Origin: an uncultured Clostridium sp.
GTDB taxonomy: Bacteria > Bacillota > Clostridia > Lachnospirales > Lachnospiraceae
DNA: 53,158 nucleotides
Assembly (NCBI GenBank): GCA_947644195.1
Contig: CANRZB010000020.1
Span: 1-53,158, forward strand
Reading direction: 5' to 3'
The first letter of the stretch is position 1. Each line of letters starts with the position of its first letter. A program made the translations under genes and the position numbers. Shown piece by piece: positions 1-8,876 of this stretch. The notes beneath the pieces are model-generated. The model ran no database searches, had not been told where the DNA came from, and worked only from the letters and a program-made list of their open reading frames with translations.

Positions 1-62
<62 letters not shown>

Positions 63-66
63 TTAT

Positions 67-148
67 GGATGGATTCCCGAGTGGCCAAAGGGGGCAGACT
101 GTAAATCTGTTAGCTACGCTTTCGAAGGTTCGAATCCTTCTCCATCCA
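67..148 (+). tRNA. tRNA-Tyr (GTA)
   Basis: The acceptor stem GGATGGA pairs with TCCATCC, the anticodon loop CTGTAAA gives GTA (Tyr), and the long variable arm is typical of bacterial tRNA-Tyr. It lies 4 nt after tRNA-Thr, so the two are probably cotranscribed. Confidence 0.93.
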
Positions 149-226
149 TTTAACCTAAAATGTAGGTGTTATCAGTTCTAAGAATGGAGTAGTTGGGATA
201 TAATCTACAATAGGTTTTACTTTTGC

Positions 227-300
227 CGCGGGGTGGAGCAGTTAGGAAGCTCGTCGGGCTCATAACCCGAAGGTCATAGGTTCAAATCCTGTCCCCGCTA
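227..300 (+). tRNA. Initiator tRNA-fMet (CAT)
   Basis: The anticodon loop CTCATAA gives CAT. Two initiator hallmarks are visible: three consecutive G:C pairs in the anticodon stem (GGG/CCC) and an unpaired first acceptor position (C1 opposite U72). This separates it from elongator tRNA-Met and from the Ile CAT tRNA. Confidence 0.9.
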
Positions 301-325
301 CTTAGATATGATGACATATCTGTAT

Positions 326-400
<75 letters not shown>

Positions 401-410
401 TAAGGGAAGA

Positions 411-455
411 AACCCTTATAATTACTACATTTGTGGTGGTTATAAGGGTTTTTTA
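411..455 (+). terminator. Terminator after tRNA-Phe, inside the element
   Basis: An 11-bp perfect stem (AACCCTTATAA with TTATAAGGGTT) is followed by a T-run. It lies just inside attL, so the element brought it. It would stop tRNA-operon transcription before the integrase. Confidence 0.85.
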
Positions 456-456
456 T

Positions 457-492
457 TTCGTAGGATTTTCACTTACTTTCAACGTAATCCTA
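457..492. promoter_or_regulatory. Candidate integrase arm sites, left end
   Basis: The inverse of the motif AATCCTACGAA lies at 457-467, and a partial copy (AATCCTA) at 486-492. The same motif occurs twice at the right end (20173-20185 and 20197-20209), a layout typical of integrase arm-binding sites. The protein-DNA assignment is inferred. Confidence 0.55.
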
Positions 493-526
493 GTGTCGCA
501 AAAAGAGCGCAGAAAGTGAGGTTCCT

Positions 527-1465
527 ATGGAAAAAATTACAATGTCTAAGAAGTCCAATCTGTCAATTCAAGAAGCGTTTGACCTGTTCATCAGGAAATG
601 CAAAATCAAAAATCTTACTGACCTATCCATTAGTTCCTACGAGAAGAAGATGGTACACTTTTATGAGTTTATTGATAAGAGTGAGCCGATCACAGTCGTT
701 ACAAAAGATACAGTGGATGATTATATCCTGTGGCTGAGAGAGAATACAGAAGCAAATGATATTACTATCAATTCCTATTTGCGGAGCGTGAGGGCATTTC
801 TGTATTTCTGTATGGAAGATAGGTATATCCCTACATTCAAGATTCAATTGATAAAGGCAGAGAAGAAAATTAAGGAAACCTATACAGATGATGAACTGGT
901 GCGCCTGTTGGAGAAGCCAGATGTGGATAACTGCTCATTCAGTTGTTACAAGACATGGGTATTTGAAAATTATTTGCTTGGTACTGGAAATCGTATCTCC
1001 ACAGCCCTTGATCTGCACATAGGGGATATTAACTTTCAGAGCGGTGTAATTATCCTGAGAAAGACGAAGAACCGCAAACAGCAGATAATTCCATTGAGTG
1101 CGACACTGGCAGAGATTTTACAGGGTTATTTGCAGATTAGGGGTGGTGAAGCAGATGATTATGTGTTCTGCAATGAGTATGGCGAGCAGGCATCTTGTAG
1201 GACGTATCAGCAGTTAGTACGCAGGTACAATAGAAAAAGGGGTGTTGAAAAAACTTCATGCCATACCTTCAGACATACATTTGCGAAAAATTGGATTCTC
1301 AACAGCGGTGATATGTTCCGTCTCCAAAAGATATTAGGGCATAGTGATCTGACCGTCACAAAGGAATATGTTAATATGTTCGGTCAGGATTTACAGATGG
1401 ATTTTGAAAAGTTTAATCCGCTTGACAATCTGAAAAGCAGGAGCAAAGGCACTATAAAAATGTAA
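527..1465 (+). CDS. Tyrosine recombinase / integrase
   Basis: This 312-aa phage-type integrase probably catalyses integration and excision at the tRNA-Phe core site. An N-terminal SAM-like core-binding domain (about residues 10-105) precedes the catalytic domain. The catalytic set is visible as R156, K179 or K183, H246, R249, H272 and nucleophile Y281. ATG 527 follows an AAAGTGAGG ribosome binding site. The gene sits directly inside attL, with arm-like motifs upstream. Its stop lies 6 nt before the left copy of the long inverted repeat. No separate excisionase is obvious; one of the small HTH proteins in the element could serve. Confidence 0.93.
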   Translation: MEKITMSKKSNLSIQEAFDLFIRKCKIKNLTDLSISSYEKKMVHFYEFIDKSEPITVVTKDTVDDYILWLRENTEANDITINSYLRSVRAFLYFCMEDRYIPTFKIQLIKAEKKIKETYTDDELVRLLEKPDVDNCSFSCYKTWVFENYLLGTGNRISTALDLHIGDINFQSGVIILRKTKNRKQQIIPLSATLAEILQGYLQIRGGEADDYVFCNEYGEQASCRTYQQLVRRYNRKRGVEKTSCHTFRHTFAKNWILNSGDMFRLQKILGHSDLTVTKEYVNMFGQDLQMDFEKFNPLDNLKSRSKGTIKM

Positions 1466-1470
1466 TGAAT

Positions 1471-1623
1471 TTCTAGGGTGACAACTACCCTTAAAAAATG
1501 GGTATTGTTGTCCAAAATTAGGTGACAGCGATACAGATAGAATTGATACTGTTGGCATACTTATAAGTAAGAGAGAAGAATTAAGTAAGAAAAATAGATA
1601 TAGGAACTCATTACATGAGTTTC
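1471..1623 (+). repeat. Long inverted repeat, left copy (IR-L)
   Basis: About 153 bp are related to the reverse complement of 10484-10637. Conserved blocks are TTCTAGGGTGACAAC, TTGTTGTCCAAAAT, ACAGATAGAATTG, ACTTATAAGTA and a 30-bp identical block ending in the terminal hairpin. Two long hairpins (1480-1512 and about 1523-1560) and a 7-bp stem with a 3-nt loop (1605-1621) are visible. The arms differ from the right copy but still pair, so structure appears to be selected. Confidence 0.85.
1605..1621. promoter_or_regulatory. Short hairpin, 7-bp stem with 3-nt loop (copy 1)
   Basis: AACTCAT-TAC-ATGAGTT forms a perfect stem 61 nt before the first gene of the rightward structural operon. Related hairpins lie at 5987-6003 and 10486-10504, sharing the ACTCA...TGAGT core. 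It could be an operator dyad or a hairpin promoter; the function is not known. Confidence 0.6.
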
Positions 1624-1681
1624 CATCTTGGATTTACTTATTCTTTTCTCTTCTTTGTGGTTACAGGGAAGGAGTGATAAT

Positions 1682-2827
1682 TTGAATTTTAGTAATATAT
1701 TTAACACGAACAAAAGACAATTTAATTCCGTTATGAAAAGAGAAGGTATAACTGTATCTGATTATTACGACAGCAACAAAACATACAGAGTGTTCTTCCG
1801 TAGGAATGGCAAGGGTACTAATCCACAGGGCAAATTAAGATTCTATTATGCACAGGACACACAGATAAATGTAGGTACTGTATTTGTATTAAAAGGTACT
1901 ACATATCTTGTAGTTAGTCAGGATGGCATTGAAAGTGATGTATATTATACTTCTATGGCAGTTAAATGTGATACTTCTTTCAGTGTATGGATAAATGCAG
2001 AAAATAGATATGTGAATGTTCCTTGTGCTGTTATATCAGATAAATATACACTCACACATAACAGTATAATCACTATGGTTTCTGGTAGCGTTACTGTCTA
2101 TACTGGTTTAAATCCATATTCAGAGCAGATGGAAATAGGTAATGCTTATTACAATTTTGGCGGTTATTATAAAGTAGGTAATACTTTTCAGAATAATGGA
2201 CTTGCTTATGTGTATATGACCAGAGAAGCAATGCCAAGTACAGATACATATTCACTAACATATGATGGTATAACTTCTTTAGACTTAACTACTGGTACAT
2301 ATCAGTTGACATATACGGCAGTCAAAAATGGAAATGTTGTAAACAATCCGTCTCTTTCGTATGCGGTTAATGATAGCAATATTGCTACTGTTTCAGACAC
2401 AGGACTATTGACAATGATTGCTGCAGGTAATGTTACTGTAACTGCAACATGGATAGATGGTAATAATACGACTTGTGTATCTGCTATCACTATTGCGGAT
2501 TCAAGTGATCCTGATGTTCCTAATCCACCTGTTGCTACTGGCACAACAGTTATTAGTGGAAACACAAATTTGAAAAATGGATATTATCGTACTTATTCTG
2601 CAATATTTTATGATAGTACAAAGAATGTGGTAGATGGGATTACTGCTGTTTGGAATATAACAGATTGTTCTTTTATAAATGAACTTCAGCAGACGGTATT
2701 GGATGGTAATAAATTTAAGATAAAGGTTAATAATGAAGATTTGATCGGACAGTCATTTACACTCAATGCTTCTGACACAGACGGAAACTATACACAGGCA
2801 TCTATCACCGTAAACATTGTAGAATAG
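1682..2827 (+). CDS. Putative head-tail connector fused to BIG2 and Ig-like domains
   Basis: This 381-aa protein starts at TTG 1682, 7 nt after GGAAGGAG; an upstream in-frame TTG at 1628 has no such site. The N-terminal half (about 1-185) is beta-rich and resembles phage head-closure or connector proteins found in Lachnospiraceae phages. A BIG2-like domain spans about 200-275. A C-terminal Ig-like module (about 290-381) is homologous to the C-terminus of the fibre-like protein at 19329-20090; both share GNTNLK, LIGxSFTL and a terminal V-I/V-E. Display domains on phage heads often have this Ig fold. It is the first gene of the operon after IR-L. The connector assignment rests on resemblance and is tentative. 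Confidence 0.5.
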   Translation: MNFSNIFNTNKRQFNSVMKREGITVSDYYDSNKTYRVFFRRNGKGTNPQGKLRFYYAQDTQINVGTVFVLKGTTYLVVSQDGIESDVYYTSMAVKCDTSFSVWINAENRYVNVPCAVISDKYTLTHNSIITMVSGSVTVYTGLNPYSEQMEIGNAYYNFGGYYKVGNTFQNNGLAYVYMTREAMPSTDTYSLTYDGITSLDLTTGTYQLTYTAVKNGNVVNNPSLSYAVNDSNIATVSDTGLLTMIAAGNVTVTATWIDGNNTTCVSAITIADSSDPDVPNPPVATGTTVISGNTNLKNGYYRTYSAIFYDSTKNVVDGITAVWNITDCSFINELQQTVLDGNKFKIKVNNEDLIGQSFTLNASDTDGNYTQASITVNIVE

Positions 2828-3133
2828 CCTTAATTTGCCCATAGAGCAGTTTAAATGAGTTATATAGAGATTTATGTATCTATAAATTTAAACGGCTTTA
2901 AAGGGGCTAATAGGCACTTTAGAAAAAGTTTATGATTTTACCCTTGAAAATTTTGGCATTGCCGCATATAATATCAATGTAGGCAACACAGAATGTAAGT
3001 TCTGGAGATAATTCATAAGAATATTTCAAATTGCTATTAAGAATTTTGTGAATTATGCCGATATATATTAGTGAAGGGTTAAATCTGAAAGCCAAAATAA
3101 GCAACAAATATAAAACAGAAAGTGAGGAATTTA
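2828..3133. other. 306-nt intergenic region with a long hairpin
   Basis: No gene is seen. A hairpin is possible: GTTTAAAT (about 2859) pairs with ATTTAAAC (about 2887), with inner TATAGA/TCTATA pairing. The rest is AT-rich, and no clear sigma-A promoter was found ahead of the polymerase gene. Confidence 0.5.
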
Positions 3134-5800
3134 ATGAGTAAAGGCTTAAAGATTATGACACTGGACGCTACTGATTTATTGCAGTACGACCAAAAAACAA
3201 AACAGGTTGTTCCAAGTAACCTAACACAGTTTTACGATTATTATGATGAAGAAAATGATAAAACGCTAAAACTTCGCAAGAGAAATTTATTTAAGATGAA
3301 ACTTGAATGTTCAATGGGATTAGACGAACTACAACGGCTAATTATACAAAACAGGATGGTTGAACAAGCAATTTTCAAAGTAGGTTTCAAAGAAGCAACC
3401 GACCAAGTAATTCATGTAACTTTTAAATATTCAAAACTTAGAAGCACTGATCCTGAAGATAAGGATGAAAAAACTGGTAAAATCAATAAGTATAAAATTA
3501 AAGGTTATACCAAAAAATCAATCAAAGATAAAATATATGATGATGGCTTCGATTTAGATGGAATACACTATGTTAGGTGGATTAGAAGTGGCAATACAGC
3601 AAGAGTAGGTAACTGCTTATTTATCAACGAGAAATTTCTTAATGGTATGAACGCATTTACAGATTGTGGTATCAAGCCAAAGAAAAGAAAACTCAATCTA
3701 GCATCATTTGAAGCATACAGGGCATTGGTATTATCAAGTAAGATTGGTGATTTAGAAATCAAACCAGAAAATATATTATTGATTGATGATGTGAAATCTA
3801 CATTTACTGAAAAAGTAATGTACACTGGTGCTACAAAAGATGGAAAACTTTTCACTCAGGAAAAAGAACAGACAATCACAAACAAAATCCATGATGGGCA
3901 GTCGCTTATCGACAAATCCCTAATGGGTGAGTATAAAGACAAAGGTATGTTGCTTCTAAGGCACAAATTCTTCAAATCTTGTTGTTTCAACACGAATCTC
4001 CAACAATGGTTTAAAGACAATAGAATAACAGAGATTTCGCAATTAAATGGACAAACAGTTGCAACCAAAATTGAGGATATTAAACTCATTACCACTCCGA
4101 GCAGTATCAAATATTGCAAGTTTGGTAAGAAAGATAAATGGTTCAATGATTGGTTGGCACAGATTACCAAACACAACAAGCCATTTGGAATTGTCAAATA
4201 TGAAAAACCTACAAAATATTTTGGCGGCAGATTAGTAAGAACGCACTATCAAATTTTAAATACCCTTCAGATTGCAAAAGAAAAAATCAAAAAATTATTA
4301 GAGCCAACACTTGAATATCTCGAACTGCTAAGGACAGACCCAATAGCAATGTATCACTATTGTGAAGTGCATTCAGATGATGAAGATAACGACTTGATGA
4401 TGAATGTAAAAGCCGATATTATTCATAAGATGATGAAACTGAATGAGAATTTTAAGAATACAGAGATGTATCAGGTGCTTGCAAAGCGAATACTTGAAGA
4501 TATAAGGTCAGATATAAAATGTGGAAGAATACTTGTTAATGGCACATATGCTACTGTACTTGGAAATCCAATAGAGATGCTCCAGGCAGCGATTGGTAAA
4601 TATGAACCAGAGACAACGGTAGTAGGAGAAAAAACAATAATTTCCACAGCATTTGATGAAAAACAATTACTGGCTTGCAGAAGTCCGCACATTTGCGCAG
4701 GAAATATTTATCTTCCAAATAATCTGCATGATGTGGAACTATCAAACGGAAAACATCTCACAGACTATATCAACTTGACAGATAATATTGTGGTAATCAA
4801 TTCTGTAGGAGAGAACACATTGCAGAGATGTTCGGGAATGGATATGGATTCAGACCAGATTATGTTGGTAGATAATGACATAATGTTGGATGCAGCAAAA
4901 GATAATTATGATAAATTCCTCGTTCCCACAACAGATATTGAACCTGATCCACTGGAACAGGACTATACAAGCGAGAACTTATCAGACCTAGATTATAAGA
5001 CAAGCGAAAATCTCATAGGAGAAATTGTTAATCTCTCACAGGTGCTTAACAGTAAGTTATGGAATGAGATGAATCAAGCGAAATCAAATGAGATTTATAT
5101 TAAAAAGTTATACAAGGACATCTGCCAGTTGAGTGTTATGTCAGGTCTTGAAATTGATAAAGCAAAGAAAAGTCTAAAGGTTGATAACAAAACAGAGTTA
5201 GAGAAGATCAGAAAGAAATACAGGAATAAACAAGGCAAAATAGAATATCCAAAGTTCTTTAGAGAACTGAGTAGAAAAAGTAGACATGATAGCAAAAAGA
5301 CATATAGATATTATAACACTACGTTGGATATGATTGGAGACGAAATTGCCTATAAAGAACTGGTCATAGAGAATGATAAACCATTAGCATTAGAGAGCAT
5401 CTTAAACAAGCCAGATATTAAGAAAAGAGATATTGATTGGGAGAAAATCAAGGCAATTACAAAGGTATGTGAAGATAGGGCAAAAGAAGATGCTAAATTA
5501 AGTGAAGTGAAAAAGACGCAAGGCAAGAGCCAGTATATTAAGAAGCGTCAGTTGATAATCGAAAATTTTATAGATGATATGGAACAATATAAAAAGATGA
5601 ATCAGCCGACATTGTATACGCTGCTTACAGGTAAAGATACGCAGAAATACATAGATTACATCTTACAAGGATTGTTGGAAGTAAAATGTACTACGTTGAA
5701 TAAACTGGTACGAATTAGTGAGAAAACACCTACCCTCATAGAAGATAAAAATGGTGACTATAACTTATATGGGATTAAACATAAAAAAGAAGTGGCGTAA
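3134..5800 (+). CDS. Two-barrel (RdRP/YonO-like) RNA polymerase
   Basis: This 888-aa protein starts at ATG 3134, after GTGAGG. Its core matches the signature of single-chain double-psi-beta-barrel RNA polymerases such as eukaryotic RdRP/QDE-1, SPbeta YonO and crAss-like phage polymerases. A GR-hydrophobic-NG segment (about 463-470) comes first, then C-R-S-P followed by AGN (about 515-524, equivalent to RnP...PGD). After that is the metal-binding DMDSD motif (570-574) inside CSGMDMDSDQ, equivalent to GGDLDGD. A basic first-barrel region (about 254-286) contains KGMLLLRHKFFK. A lysine-rich helical C-terminus follows. The three Asp should bind catalytic Mg2+. The gene lies just upstream of the scaffold and capsid genes, so it may transcribe element genes or be packaged in the particle. 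Template preference (DNA is expected, as for YonO) cannot be read from sequence. Confidence 0.75.
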   Translation: MSKGLKIMTLDATDLLQYDQKTKQVVPSNLTQFYDYYDEENDKTLKLRKRNLFKMKLECSMGLDELQRLIIQNRMVEQAIFKVGFKEATDQVIHVTFKYSKLRSTDPEDKDEKTGKINKYKIKGYTKKSIKDKIYDDGFDLDGIHYVRWIRSGNTARVGNCLFINEKFLNGMNAFTDCGIKPKKRKLNLASFEAYRALVLSSKIGDLEIKPENILLIDDVKSTFTEKVMYTGATKDGKLFTQEKEQTITNKIHDGQSLIDKSLMGEYKDKGMLLLRHKFFKSCCFNTNLQQWFKDNRITEISQLNGQTVATKIEDIKLITTPSSIKYCKFGKKDKWFNDWLAQITKHNKPFGIVKYEKPTKYFGGRLVRTHYQILNTLQIAKEKIKKLLEPTLEYLELLRTDPIAMYHYCEVHSDDEDNDLMMNVKADIIHKMMKLNENFKNTEMYQVLAKRILEDIRSDIKCGRILVNGTYATVLGNPIEMLQAAIGKYEPETTVVGEKTIISTAFDEKQLLACRSPHICAGNIYLPNNLHDVELSNGKHLTDYINLTDNIVVINSVGENTLQRCSGMDMDSDQIMLVDNDIMLDAAKDNYDKFLVPTTDIEPDPLEQDYTSENLSDLDYKTSENLIGEIVNLSQVLNSKLWNEMNQAKSNEIYIKKLYKDICQLSVMSGLEIDKAKKSLKVDNKTELEKIRKKYRNKQGKIEYPKFFRELSRKSRHDSKKTYRYYNTTLDMIGDEIAYKELVIENDKPLALESILNKPDIKKRDIDWEKIKAITKVCEDRAKEDAKLSEVKKTQGKSQYIKKRQLIIENFIDDMEQYKKMNQPTLYTLLTGKDTQKYIDYILQGLLEVKCTTLNKLVRISEKTPTLIEDKNGDYNLYGIKHKKEVA

Positions 5801-5815
5801 AAACCACTTCTTTTT
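5785..5815 (+). terminator. Terminator overlapping the polymerase stop
   Basis: AAAAGAAGTGG pairs with CCACTTCTTTT around a short loop holding the stop codon, followed by T5. It would end the connector-polymerase transcript and separate it from the scaffold-capsid operon. Confidence 0.8.
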
Positions 5816-5986
5816 GTTTGTCCAAATTTTGCATTTTAGATACAAAAAACACACCAACAAATCCCTGTACTGTTGATGTTTCCTATATTTTTATTTTGTA
5901 CTATGAGAAAGATAGAAACACTTTTATACATTAGATTATACAGGAGTGTATGTGTGTTGTCAACTACTTTTTCAAAAAAATTTTCA

Positions 5987-6003
5987 ACTCAACAAAGTTG
6001 AGT
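5987..6003. promoter_or_regulatory. Short hairpin, 7-bp stem with 3-nt loop (copy 2)
   Basis: ACTCAAC-AAA-GTTGAGT forms a perfect stem 72 nt before the scaffold start and downstream of a terminator, so it sits where an operon promoter is expected. Its outer ACTCA/TGAGT stem matches the hairpins at 1605 and 10486. Confidence 0.6.
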
Positions 6004-6074
6004 AAATGTTATTTTGGGGCAGAGTGACTAACTAAGACTTAGGGAGAAATATCTGCAACAAAGGAAGGAGATAC

Positions 6075-6566
6075 ATGGATATTAAAGAATTGAATTTATC
6101 AGAGGAGCAGATGGCTCTTGTTCAGAAATATGTTCAGTCAGAGACAGATAAGGTAAGGACTGATTACAGCCAGAAACTTAAAACTGCTAATGATGAACTT
6201 GCTAAACTGAAGCCAGTTGAAAAATCTGATGCGGAAAAAGCATTAGAGGAACGCATTACTGCCCTCGAAAACAAAGAGAAAGAACTTGCTAACAAAGAAA
6301 AGACAATGAGTGTGGCGGCGAAATTAAAGGAAAAGGAATTGCCAGAAGGATTAGCAAAGTATCTTAGTGTTGGTGATGATATGGATAAAACCATTGAGGA
6401 AGTAGGGGCTTTGTTTGGTAACTACTTTCTCAGTGGAAGTAATAAGCCAGGGAATCACAAAACCAACAAAGGGGTTAGTAAAGAGGATTTTCGGAAAATG
6501 TCATATTCTGAAAGAGCAAAACTTTATCAGGAAAATCCTACATTGTATCAGGCACTTTCTAAGTAG
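6075..6566 (+). CDS. Capsid scaffold protein (putative)
   Basis: This 163-aa acidic protein has a long Glu/Lys-rich coiled coil (about residues 8-85) and a small C-terminal region. This is the usual make-up of phage scaffolds (DUF4355-like), which sit just before the major capsid gene. ATG 6075 follows a strong AAGGAAGGAG site. A holin-like gene separates it from the capsid gene. No head protease was found. Confidence 0.7.
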   Translation: MDIKELNLSEEQMALVQKYVQSETDKVRTDYSQKLKTANDELAKLKPVEKSDAEKALEERITALENKEKELANKEKTMSVAAKLKEKELPEGLAKYLSVGDDMDKTIEEVGALFGNYFLSGSNKPGNHKTNKGVSKEDFRKMSYSERAKLYQENPTLYQALSK

Positions 6567-6580
6567 AAAGGATGGTGTAA

Positions 6581-6862
6581 ATGGACGCTAATACAATTCA
6601 GACGTTGATAAGTTCATTGGGATTTCCGATTGTGTGTGTCCTGTTTTTGGGGTGGTTCATATGGAAGATATGGACAAGGCAACAGGAACAGAACGAAAAA
6701 CGAGAGGATAAATTATATTCTGTCGTTGCAGACGCACAGGCAACCAATGAAAAGTTAGTAAAAACCAATAGTGAATTTGTAGAGGTATTACACTCTTATA
6801 AATCAGATTTGGATGAAATTAAAAATGATGTTTCAGAAATCAAAGAAAATATGAAAGGTTAA
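6581..6862 (+). CDS. BhlA/UviB-type holin-like protein
   Basis: This 93-aa protein has one N-terminal membrane segment (about residues 10-30, ending FIWKIW). A charged helical tail follows, with a C-terminal coiled coil (DLDEIKNDVSEIKENMK). This architecture is typical of BhlA/UviB holin-like peptides. ATG 6581 has an AAAGGATGG site. It is placed unusually, between scaffold and capsid, and no endolysin is encoded nearby. It may therefore act with a helper's lysin or have another membrane role. Confidence 0.65.
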   Translation: MDANTIQTLISSLGFPIVCVLFLGWFIWKIWTRQQEQNEKREDKLYSVVADAQATNEKLVKTNSEFVEVLHSYKSDLDEIKNDVSEIKENMKG

Positions 6863-6877
6863 ATTAGGTGATAATTT

Positions 6878-7762
6878 ATGGCAAGTGTAACAAATACAAG
6901 TACAACTGCAATCAATAAAAATCTTATATTGCCTGATGTTTATGCGCAGTTAGTCAGGGAAAAGATTGCAGGAAAATGTAAGGTGGCACAGTTCCTTGTT
7001 CATCTTGGAGATTTACATGGAAAAATCGGGGAAACGCTGACAATGCCCAAATGGGCTTATTTAGGGGATAGTAAGGACTGGGATATTTCTAAGCCAATGG
7101 ACGTAACTCAGATGAAGCAGACAAGCACAACTGCTACTATCAAGGCGATTCAGGCACCGGCAGTCAAAGTGGCTGACTATGATGATGAGACAGAACTTGG
7201 AAACGCTATTGATGAAGCGGCAAGCCAACAGGCGATAAGTGTTGCAAGAAAATATGATACAGATGCTATTGCTTGTGCGCTTGAATCTCCATTAAAGTAT
7301 AAACTTGCAGCAAAGAATACAGTAACACAGGATGAACTTATTGCCATTCTGGGAATGTATGGTGATGATCGGGATTCCAGCGATTTTGATGCAATCGTAG
7401 TACATAGTTCCTTTGCGCCTTCCTTCTATAAAATGGATATGTTCGTAAAACTTGATTTGTCTATGACAAAACAGGGTAACGGTATTGCGGTAAATGGTTG
7501 CATTGGTACGTTTTTGAACATCCCTGTGATTTTGTCAGATCGTCTTTACGATAGCACAAATCAGGAAGGATTTCTTCTTATGATGAAGAAAAACGCTATT
7601 TCTATCATTCCTAAAGAGAATCCGTTTGCGGAAGCGGCTCGTGATGCGTCTCTTAGGCAGACTACAATCTATTTATCTCAGTTCTATGCTATGGCTCTTA
7701 CTGATGATGAAGCGATTGTTTTTGCAAAAACGGTACTGCCAACAGCCAGTGGTGGTGAATAA
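6878..7762 (+). CDS. Major capsid protein, N4-gp56-like HK97 fold
   Basis: This 294-aa protein resembles the N4-gp56 family of HK97-fold major capsid proteins. It has an N-terminal arm, then a stretch ending in W-AYLGDSKDW, the A/E-rich helix (ELGNAIDEAASQQAIS) and the C-terminal A-domain with a conserved NIPVILSDR segment. It follows scaffold and holin-like genes at operon spacing and is closed by a strong terminator at 7832-7871. It probably forms the procapsid shell with the portal at 15036. No cleavage site or protease was recognised. Confidence 0.8.
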   Translation: MASVTNTSTTAINKNLILPDVYAQLVREKIAGKCKVAQFLVHLGDLHGKIGETLTMPKWAYLGDSKDWDISKPMDVTQMKQTSTTATIKAIQAPAVKVADYDDETELGNAIDEAASQQAISVARKYDTDAIACALESPLKYKLAAKNTVTQDELIAILGMYGDDRDSSDFDAIVVHSSFAPSFYKMDMFVKLDLSMTKQGNGIAVNGCIGTFLNIPVILSDRLYDSTNQEGFLLMMKKNAISIIPKENPFAEAARDASLRQTTIYLSQFYAMALTDDEAIVFAKTVLPTASGGE

Positions 7763-7831
7763 ACACAGAAAAAGTTAAAATGAAAATTACCCGATGAAAC
7801 GACAGATTTATTGGGTAAAAATATAAAGGTG

Positions 7832-7871
7832 GGGTGACTTTTCTGTGTGAAAGGTTGCCCCATTTTTTGTA
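7832..7871 (+). terminator. Terminator after the capsid gene
   Basis: GGGGTGAC pairs with GTTGCCCC (G-U pairs allowed), an inner CTTTT/GAAAG extends the stem, and a T6 run follows. Confidence 0.8.
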
Positions 7872-7889
7872 GGAAAGCGAGGACTGAAT

Positions 7890-8120
7890 ATGTTATCAGG
7901 AGATAGATTAAAATTTTTAAGATACACACATGAGAAAACGCAGAAGGATATTGCAGATTGGTGTAATGTTTCTACTCGATATGTCGGCATGGTAGAATCT
8001 GGTGAGGAAATTCCAACTAAACAGGTATATCATGGTTGGCTGAATTGTTGCTACAACATTGGAAAACCATTGCCAAAGACACCTAAAGCAAACGCAAAAA
8101 AGAAAATTACTGAAAAGTAG
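7890..8120 (+). CDS. Small XRE-family HTH protein
   Basis: This 76-aa protein has a helix-turn-helix of the XRE/Cro type at about residues 5-45 (DRLKFLRYTHEKTQKDIAD, then STRYVGMVESGEE). A basic Lys-rich tail follows. It could regulate the element or act as an excisionase or adaptor. It follows the capsid terminator and shares an operon with the coiled-coil protein downstream. Confidence 0.75.
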   Translation: MLSGDRLKFLRYTHEKTQKDIADWCNVSTRYVGMVESGEEIPTKQVYHGWLNCCYNIGKPLPKTPKANAKKKITEK

Positions 8121-8128
8121 GTGAGTGC

Positions 8129-8866
8129 ATGGGAAAACTATCACAAGTATTTACCAATATAGGTCATGGAATTACTGGCAAAGGCAGGACTGGATATTTT
8201 AAAGCCACCCAAAAGTGGAACAGAAGCCACCAAAAAAGGGGTGGCTATGCAGGTGGCTATGGTGCGATTACATTTGGAAACATTATCAATGCACATTCAT
8301 CTGCTGAAGATATTGTTGATACGTTTTCACTTGATAAGGAAGAAAACAATTATGATTGTGATGCTTATGAACGTGCTTATAAGGAGCAGTATGATATTGC
8401 AGAGCAAATTTATCAGGAATGGGTTGACTATTATCTTGGTATCATTGATATGCTTACAGCAGAAATGAATGAGTGTTTGAACGAAGCGGAGCAATTAGAG
8501 CAGACAGCACAGGAACTACAGGAAGAAGCCGAAAATTTAAGGGATGAAGCAGAGTGGGCAGAAGATCCAGAAGAAGCAGAAGAATTGATTGCAGAAGCGG
8601 AGGCATTAGAGCAAGAAGCGCAGGAACTATTGGAACAAGCAGAAGCATTGAGGGCAACAGCAACAGAATTACAAGCAGAAATTGATGGGTATTACAGTGA
8701 AATGGATATGCTTAATATAGAAGAATTTATTGACTATGATACAGTGGAAAGTAATGCTTTTCTGTATGCTACTGAATTTGCCCAACAATGGATAGATGGC
8801 TCGGTGTGGATTCCTATGGATGTTTTGTCTTGGGCATATTACGAAGTATCAGATCACAACGGATAG
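8129..8866 (+). CDS. Acidic coiled-coil protein, unknown function
   Basis: This 245-aa protein was not recognised. The first 55 residues are basic and Gly-rich. Residues about 110-190 are an almost pure Glu/Ala/Leu coiled coil with EAEALEQEAQEL-type heptads. The C-terminus is acidic and aromatic. The charge split (basic head, acidic tail) suggests a structural or DNA-associated virion protein, but that is a guess. The RBS TAGGTGA precedes ATG 8129, and the gene follows an HTH gene by 8 nt. Confidence 0.7.
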   Translation: MGKLSQVFTNIGHGITGKGRTGYFKATQKWNRSHQKRGGYAGGYGAITFGNIINAHSSAEDIVDTFSLDKEENNYDCDAYERAYKEQYDIAEQIYQEWVDYYLGIIDMLTAEMNECLNEAEQLEQTAQELQEEAENLRDEAEWAEDPEEAEELIAEAEALEQEAQELLEQAEALRATATELQAEIDGYYSEMDMLNIEEFIDYDTVESNAFLYATEFAQQWIDGSVWIPMDVLSWAYYEVSDHNG

Positions 8867-8876
8867 GAGAGAAAAA

